Positions 29,601 to 33,743 of a DNA stretch of 33,743 bases are shown piece by piece. The stretch covers positions 1 through 33,743 of the forward strand of contig CAXKVV010001363.1 in NCBI GenBank assembly GCA_964058805.1, given 5' to 3'. Position 1 is the stretch's first letter. Each line of letters starts with the position of its first letter. This DNA comes from Schoenoplectus triqueter (taxonomy: Eukaryota > Streptophyta > Magnoliopsida > Poales > Cyperaceae). The notes beneath the pieces were generated by a model, which worked only from the letters and a program-made list of their open reading frames with translations, was not told where the DNA came from and ran no database searches. The position numbers were made by a program, and so were the translations under genes.

Positions 29601-31979
29601 TTTTGATTAAACTGACCATGTAAGTGGTACGAGAGGGTCTTGTTGGGGACGTATTCATAGACAAGCAATTGATATGGCTCAGTCAGGCAATAACCAAGAA
29701 TCTTGACAAGATGACGGTGATGGATTCGACCTATAATTTTCATTTCTGATAGTAGTTCTTGTTCTGCTTCTTTCTCTTTCTTGATCTGTTTCACTGCCAC
29801 CTCAGTCCCATTCGGTAACCGCCCTGAAAAGCTTTGCCAAGTCATTCATGTCTCCTTTTCTTTGCTTTTGAATTTTCATTTGTTAGCTTAAGTTGTAATG
29901 AAGTTTTTGAGTTCTGAAAGCAAAAGTTTCATTTCATTTCTGAAAAAAAATGTAACCACATCAGTTTGAGATCTCTTAATATTTTTCTTGTGTCACTGCT
30001 GTCTATCCTCTCGATTTATTTATCATTCTTTAGATTCCCATGTTATGTATATCACAAATTGTTTCTACCACTTCTCTTTTGCTTTTTCTTCCATCATTGC
30101 AGTTGAATTGCAAAACATTTTCCCAACTTGTAGAACAAATGAGAGCCTGTATGTTCATGCTTCTGTAAGTTGGTGTTTAAGTGTGCTTTACTACAATTCT
30201 ACTGTGCTAGAATATCACATCCATAAATCATGAAGAAAATACTAATATTGTGCTTGCTGGTACTGCTGTATGTGTGTCGTTCCAAGTAGTAGTTGTTAAG
30301 GCCATAAAAAGAAGTGATAGATCTCACCTTTATAGACACGTGCAAAACCACCTTCGCCAATTAGATTAGCATCTGAGAAGCCAACAGTCATGTCATACAA
30401 CTGCTTATATGAAAATCCTCCATTTGAATTAAGATTGGAGAAGGTTGAAGCTAGTCCTGCATGGTGGCAATATCCCACAAAGATAAGTGCACAAAAGTAC
30501 AAAACTAAAAAAAGCAGAAAAAATATCTGGTAAATAAAGTATCACACACACTAATCACCAATTTAGGAACTATATGTTTGCACTACTACGAAGTAATTTA
30601 CATGCAAAAGTGATACTTCATCTGAAATCACAAATTAAGGAAAATATATAAAAAAAAATTGGTTATTCACCAGCAAAATCTAGTAATTGCTATTACCCAT
30701 TACATAGTTGATTCTGATACGAACAATTATTTAGTTTTTTTTTTATTTTTAGTCACTAAAACACAAAAGGTGGTCACTTTGCCATTATAGCATATAGATC
30801 TGGTTGTGCAATTAACTATGATGGTTGAATTTGCGCTAAAAAGTAACTCCTACCAGCATTGTTTCTCTTTGATTTACACAAGCTAGGGAATTTAGTTGCT
30901 TGGTTTCTTCTCAAACTCTTCATAAAAATAACAATAATACACATGAGGAAGAAAATAATGAAAGCAGCCAAAAGAGCAATCCCAATGGTCGCTTGGGTTG
31001 AGTGTGAAGTATCATATTTTGGTACCCCTGCTGAAGAATCTTGTGTTGGTGGTGGCTCAACATCAATAGCTGATGCAGATGAGGTATCAGTTGGATGGGT
31101 CAGAGGAGAAAGAATTTGGTTGGGCAATCCTGGAGGGGGAGGTGACAGCTGTACCCGAGCAGGTACTGGAACACCTGGAGGAACTAAGGTAAGTAAGGGA
31201 TTTACTGGAGGTGGAGGTGATGGTACTGATGATGGCAGCAGTTGCAATGGTGCAGTGCTTGGTGGAGGAGGAGGTTGTTGTACTGCACCAGGAGTTGGTA
31301 TTTGAATAGGACCTGATACAGGGTTAGCTGGTGGGGGTAGGGTTGGGGGTGCTAAAACTGGGACTGGTACAGTAATGGGAGGTGAAGATTTGGTAATGTT
31401 ACCAATTGAGTTGCTTATCAATGGACTAGGTGTATTTTTGGTTTCAAAAAACTCAGATTCAAATTGAGCAGCATCAGATGGTGATGGATTGAATTGGCTA
31501 GAAATGGGAGGTGGGGGGGTTAATTGAACGGGAGGTGGTGGAGTTAATTGAGTTGCACCAGGAGGAGAGATTAATTGATTAGCAGCACCAAGAGGTGGAG
31601 GAAATAATTGAATGGCATCGGGAGGTGCGGGGGTTAATTGATTGGCACCAGAAGATGGTGGAGGTAATTGTGCTGCATCAGGAGGTGCCGGAGTTGCTTG
31701 ATTGGCAATGAGAGGTGGAGTTAGTTGATTGGTGCTGGGAGGTGGTGGAGTTAGTTGATTGGTGCTGGGAGGGGGTGGAGTTAGTTGATTGGTGCTGGGA
31801 GGCGGTTGAGTTAGTTGATTGGTGCTGGGAGGTGGTGGAGTTAGTTGATTGGTGCTGGGAGGTGGCGAGCCTAATTGATTGATGCCGGTTTGAGGTGGTG
31901 CTGGTGGAGGTGAAATTGTAGGGGTTTGGATTGTAGGTGATGGGTTAGGAGATAAAAATAGATAGTTTGAATCCGACAT
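26687..31979 (-). CDS. PERK-like proline-rich receptor protein kinase, nine exons
   Basis: Membrane receptor-like kinase with a proline-rich, cell-wall-facing domain. The - strand exons are 31979-30854, 30456-30328, 29823-29617, 28827-28741, 28155-28085, 27978-27902, 27756-27615, 27358-27197 and 26845-26687. All junctions are GT..AG and in phase, giving 719 residues. Residues 1-329 are rich in Pro, with five near-identical 10-residue repeats of the [10 protein letters not shown] type. 330-353 is one membrane helix followed by KSLRR. The kinase domain follows: [11 protein letters not shown] at 409-419, Lys430 in VAVK, Glu445, HRDIKSAN (523-530), DFG (543-545) and APE (569-571). All catalytic residues are present, so an active kinase is expected, although the last Gly of GxGxxG is Ala. 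No signal peptide is visible, as in known PERKs. An in-frame TAA lies six codons upstream of the chosen ATG. The C-terminal tail is short. Which PERK it corresponds to is not determined. Confidence 0.94.
27404..27440 (-). mobile_element. Truncated 3' piece of the same SINE, inverted, in intron 7
   Basis: The - strand has AGCTAGACTCTCATCTTTCT, identical over 20 bp (27421-27440) to 28575-28594 of the SINE in intron 4. It is followed by TTTCAAATAAAAAAA, a poly(A)-like tail. Only the 3' part is present, as expected for 5'-truncated retrotransposition or later decay. Confidence 0.55.
28497..28607 (+). mobile_element. tRNA-derived SINE in kinase intron 4
   Basis: A short element with polymerase III promoter boxes: a box-A-like TAGCTAACTAGG (28507-28518) and a box B GGTTCAAGTCC (28539-28549) matching GGTTCRANNCC, 32 bp apart. 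A unique segment with CTAGACTCTCATCTTTCTCT follows, then a poly(A) tail at 28600-28609. AACAATA occurs just before (28488-28494) and after (28608-28614) the element, a likely 7-bp target duplication. It lies antisense to the kinase gene. It lacks the anticodon-arm folding expected of a true tRNA gene. Confidence 0.75.
31718..31872 (-). repeat. 30-bp tandem repeat in kinase exon 1
   Basis: Five copies of a 30-bp unit, read on the + strand as GTTAGTTGATTGGTGCTGGG plus AGG-GG-GGA, run head to tail and encode [14 protein letters not shown] decapeptides. Units differ at one to three bases. Diverged units ([10 protein letters not shown] types) continue to about 31490. Because the unit is a multiple of three, copy number changes keep the frame, so length polymorphism is likely. 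Confidence 0.88.
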
Positions 31980-32520
31980 TTGATCTCCAAACCAAGTTTA
32001 GCTTTCAAGCTTCCATTTTCCTTTCTCAGGGCAGATAATGAAACAATGAGCAAACAGCAGGCATTTCATCGAACATGGGGAAGGTGAATATTAAGAATGC
32101 ACACTGATGGTGTGGAAAGAATGACAAACTAAAAATTAAGAGTAGCAATATAGAATCAAAGAATTGGAAGAAATGAAAGATGTGAAGATAAAATGAGAAA
32201 TATAAAGAAATGCTATTAGAGAACTATTCTAAATAAAACACAGAGATCAGGAAATCGAAGATAAGAAATGTACACAAACAAGAAAACGATCAAGGGCAGA
32301 TAAAAATTGCTTTCATTTCGTTGATTTCATTGAAAATCGAAAATGAGAGAGAGAAAGATTAAAACTTTATAATTGGCTGGTGTACATGATTCTAATCTGG
32401 TAAACTCTTCTCTCCTGAAATCACGCGCTTTACCAACCATTTTGAAATACAATCTACACATGGAGAAAAGTAACACACGGCGTCCAATTGTGGGTTCTAG
32501 GATTTTGGAGGGAAGCAACA
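31980..32520 (-). other. 5' leader and upstream region of the kinase gene
   Basis: No separate gene is supported here. The short open frames on the - strand at 31871-32053 and 32327-32518 have no recognisable motif. The first overlaps the kinase exon in another frame; the second spans the promoter candidate. Confidence 0.45.
32330..32375 (-). promoter_or_regulatory. Candidate core promoter of the receptor kinase gene
   Basis: The - strand reads CCAATTATAAAGTTTTAATC and then TTTCTCTCTCTC: a TATAAA box with a CCAAT word just upstream and a pyrimidine patch just downstream, the usual plant core promoter arrangement. Transcription would start near 32335, giving a leader of about 355 nt before the ATG at 31979, unless a 5' UTR intron is removed. 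Several upstream ATGs are present in the leader. Confidence 0.45.
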
Positions 32521-33743
32521 GGATTCATTAATCTATTGGCTCTCGCATACTATTTTTATGTATAATTAGTTGATAAAAAAACATTGTAGCAAGCTGAAAG
32601 GTGTAGAAGTTGCATTGGTAATCTATATTTAAAATTTACTAACTCGGGATGTTTTACTAACTCACCTTGCCTAAATATGGTAATAACTTGGATGGAGTTC
32701 ACATCTGCTACCGTAGTTGAGATGACAGCAGTGTGCTATAATCTAAATCTCAGCTATGGAATTCATATATTAAGGGCTCACTCATATCTCTTATTTACCT
32801 TTAGCAGTCTGCTGTCTTGCTCCCATCTCTCCATCTCTCTTGTTGTTCTGCCCAATTCCACTGGCAGAGTTGGGAAATTTTGCCTGAAATGCTCTTGTAG
32901 ACAGGATTCCCCTTGTCACTGTCTTACTTTATCCTCCCCAACCAGCTGTCACAAGAGAATTGTGCCATCTCAAGAGAATTTTTTGTTGTACATAACTTCA
33001 AAAAAAAATGCTTCCAAATAAAGAGAATAAATTGTAGTTTATCAACACTGAGTTAAAATTATTTGTTTGTGTGTATTTACTTTGAAATTCAATAATATAA
33101 TAAGTATCGAATTTTATACCACTAATATAATAAGTCAACCACAAGAATTGACCTATGTACAGACTAAACCTAAAAAATAAAACGAATAATGTCAATCGTA
33201 ATTTACACTATTTTTACCTTCGAACAGAAGCGTTTGATAAGCATCAGCTGCCTATTCCTCGGCATTCCTATAAATACATTTCTGTTAGAGCGGCACTTCG
33301 AGTTAAACTTCGTGCAATTATTGTCAGAGATGCCATAACAATCAAAGCGAACAATTAAGTGAATCAAAGAGTACTTACAGGCAAAGCAAGTTGAATTAAG
33401 AATAGCCCACCAGATTAATCACAGCGTTTAAGCAAATTGTTTGATTTGTAAGGTTTGATGATATTTAGATATCTTTGAAACGGCGCTAGGATTTGGTCAG
33501 CTTCAACGAGATTGCCTTGATGTCTTCTTCCCTGGTAACCAATCAAACTTTTTTATTGACAAGGGTTGATGTCTTCGTATTGGTGTCAAATGCCAGTTAG
33601 ATGCATTCGATCGAGGCCAAATGGTTCTAATTTACCATGGATTTGATGAAGAGATGGTTGAAGAAAGAGTGGAGGGAGGTAAGAAGGGCCAAAAGAGTTG
33701 AAGAACAGAAGGGCTGATACGGGTAAATCCAAATTATATGAAC
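32521..33743. other. Region without a supported gene
   Basis: 32790-32990 is less AT-rich than its surroundings and holds an open frame on the + strand (32677-33021), but the translation shows no domain and no plausible splice structure. Its pyrimidine-rich TCTTGCTCCCATCTCTCCAT stretch could be a retroelement leader or LTR piece on the opposite strand; this is a guess. 33480-33743 is also moderately GC-richer, with direct words such as TTGATGTCTTC at about 33518 and 33565, and could be the edge of a gene beyond the window. Confidence 0.35.

Noticed and set aside
30859..31305. 148-codon open frame on the + strand rich in Gly
   Set aside because: It is the antisense of the proline-rich exon of the receptor kinase; Gly runs simply mirror CCN proline codons.
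32677..33021. 114-codon open frame on the + strand as a Cys-rich secreted peptide
   Set aside because: The Cys residues are not in a recognisable pattern, no signal peptide starts the frame, and no splice or promoter context supports it.

Overview
This is a window of AT-rich nuclear DNA from a flowering plant. The evidence is the presence of spliced genes with GT..AG introns, a plant-type ribosomal protein S3 gene with a telo-box promoter, a plant-specific proline-rich (PERK-type) receptor kinase, a decayed Ty1/copia retrotransposon, and many short hairpin or inverted-repeat elements. I cannot name the species from the sequence.

Layout: (1) 1-about 4430 holds the gag, protease, integrase, reverse transcriptase and RNase H remains and the 3' LTR of one degenerate Ty1/copia element on the + strand. 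Its 5' LTR lies outside the window. (2) 4430-16300 is gene-poor. It carries at least six inverted-repeat elements (about 5461-6313, 6837-7127, 9911-10283, 11751-12640, 12914-13340 and 13868-14276), a seventh at 15605-16008, a TATG/TG microsatellite and several tandem repeats. (3) 16313-18408 (- strand) is a six-exon, 229-codon RPS3 gene that I could reconstruct completely. A 408-bp Mutator-like MITE sits at the 3' splice site of its last intron and has duplicated the acceptor sequence. (4) 18550-26680 is again non-genic: a foldback at 18668-19040, a further hairpin MITE at 22439-22758, a possible Ty3/gypsy-type LTR and leader at about 23220-24500, and a hAT-type MITE with a perfect 8-bp target duplication at 25996-26429. 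(5) 26687-31979 (- strand) is a nine-exon, 719-codon PERK-like receptor kinase, with a TATA box and pyrimidine patch about 390 bp upstream. A tRNA-like SINE lies in intron 4 and a 20-bp exact piece of the same SINE, inverted, in intron 7. (6) 32520-33743 has no gene I can support.

The two genes are unrelated in function: one makes a small-subunit ribosomal protein, the other a plasma-membrane/cell-wall receptor kinase. They are both on the - strand about 8 kb apart. The main biological interest is the density and variety of foldback elements. These include two neighbouring hairpins with homologous interiors but different ends, two TIR elements containing repeated short palindromes, and the MITE that re-made the RPS3 splice acceptor. 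I found no CRISPR, operon or bacterial-type system, and no convincing new protein system.
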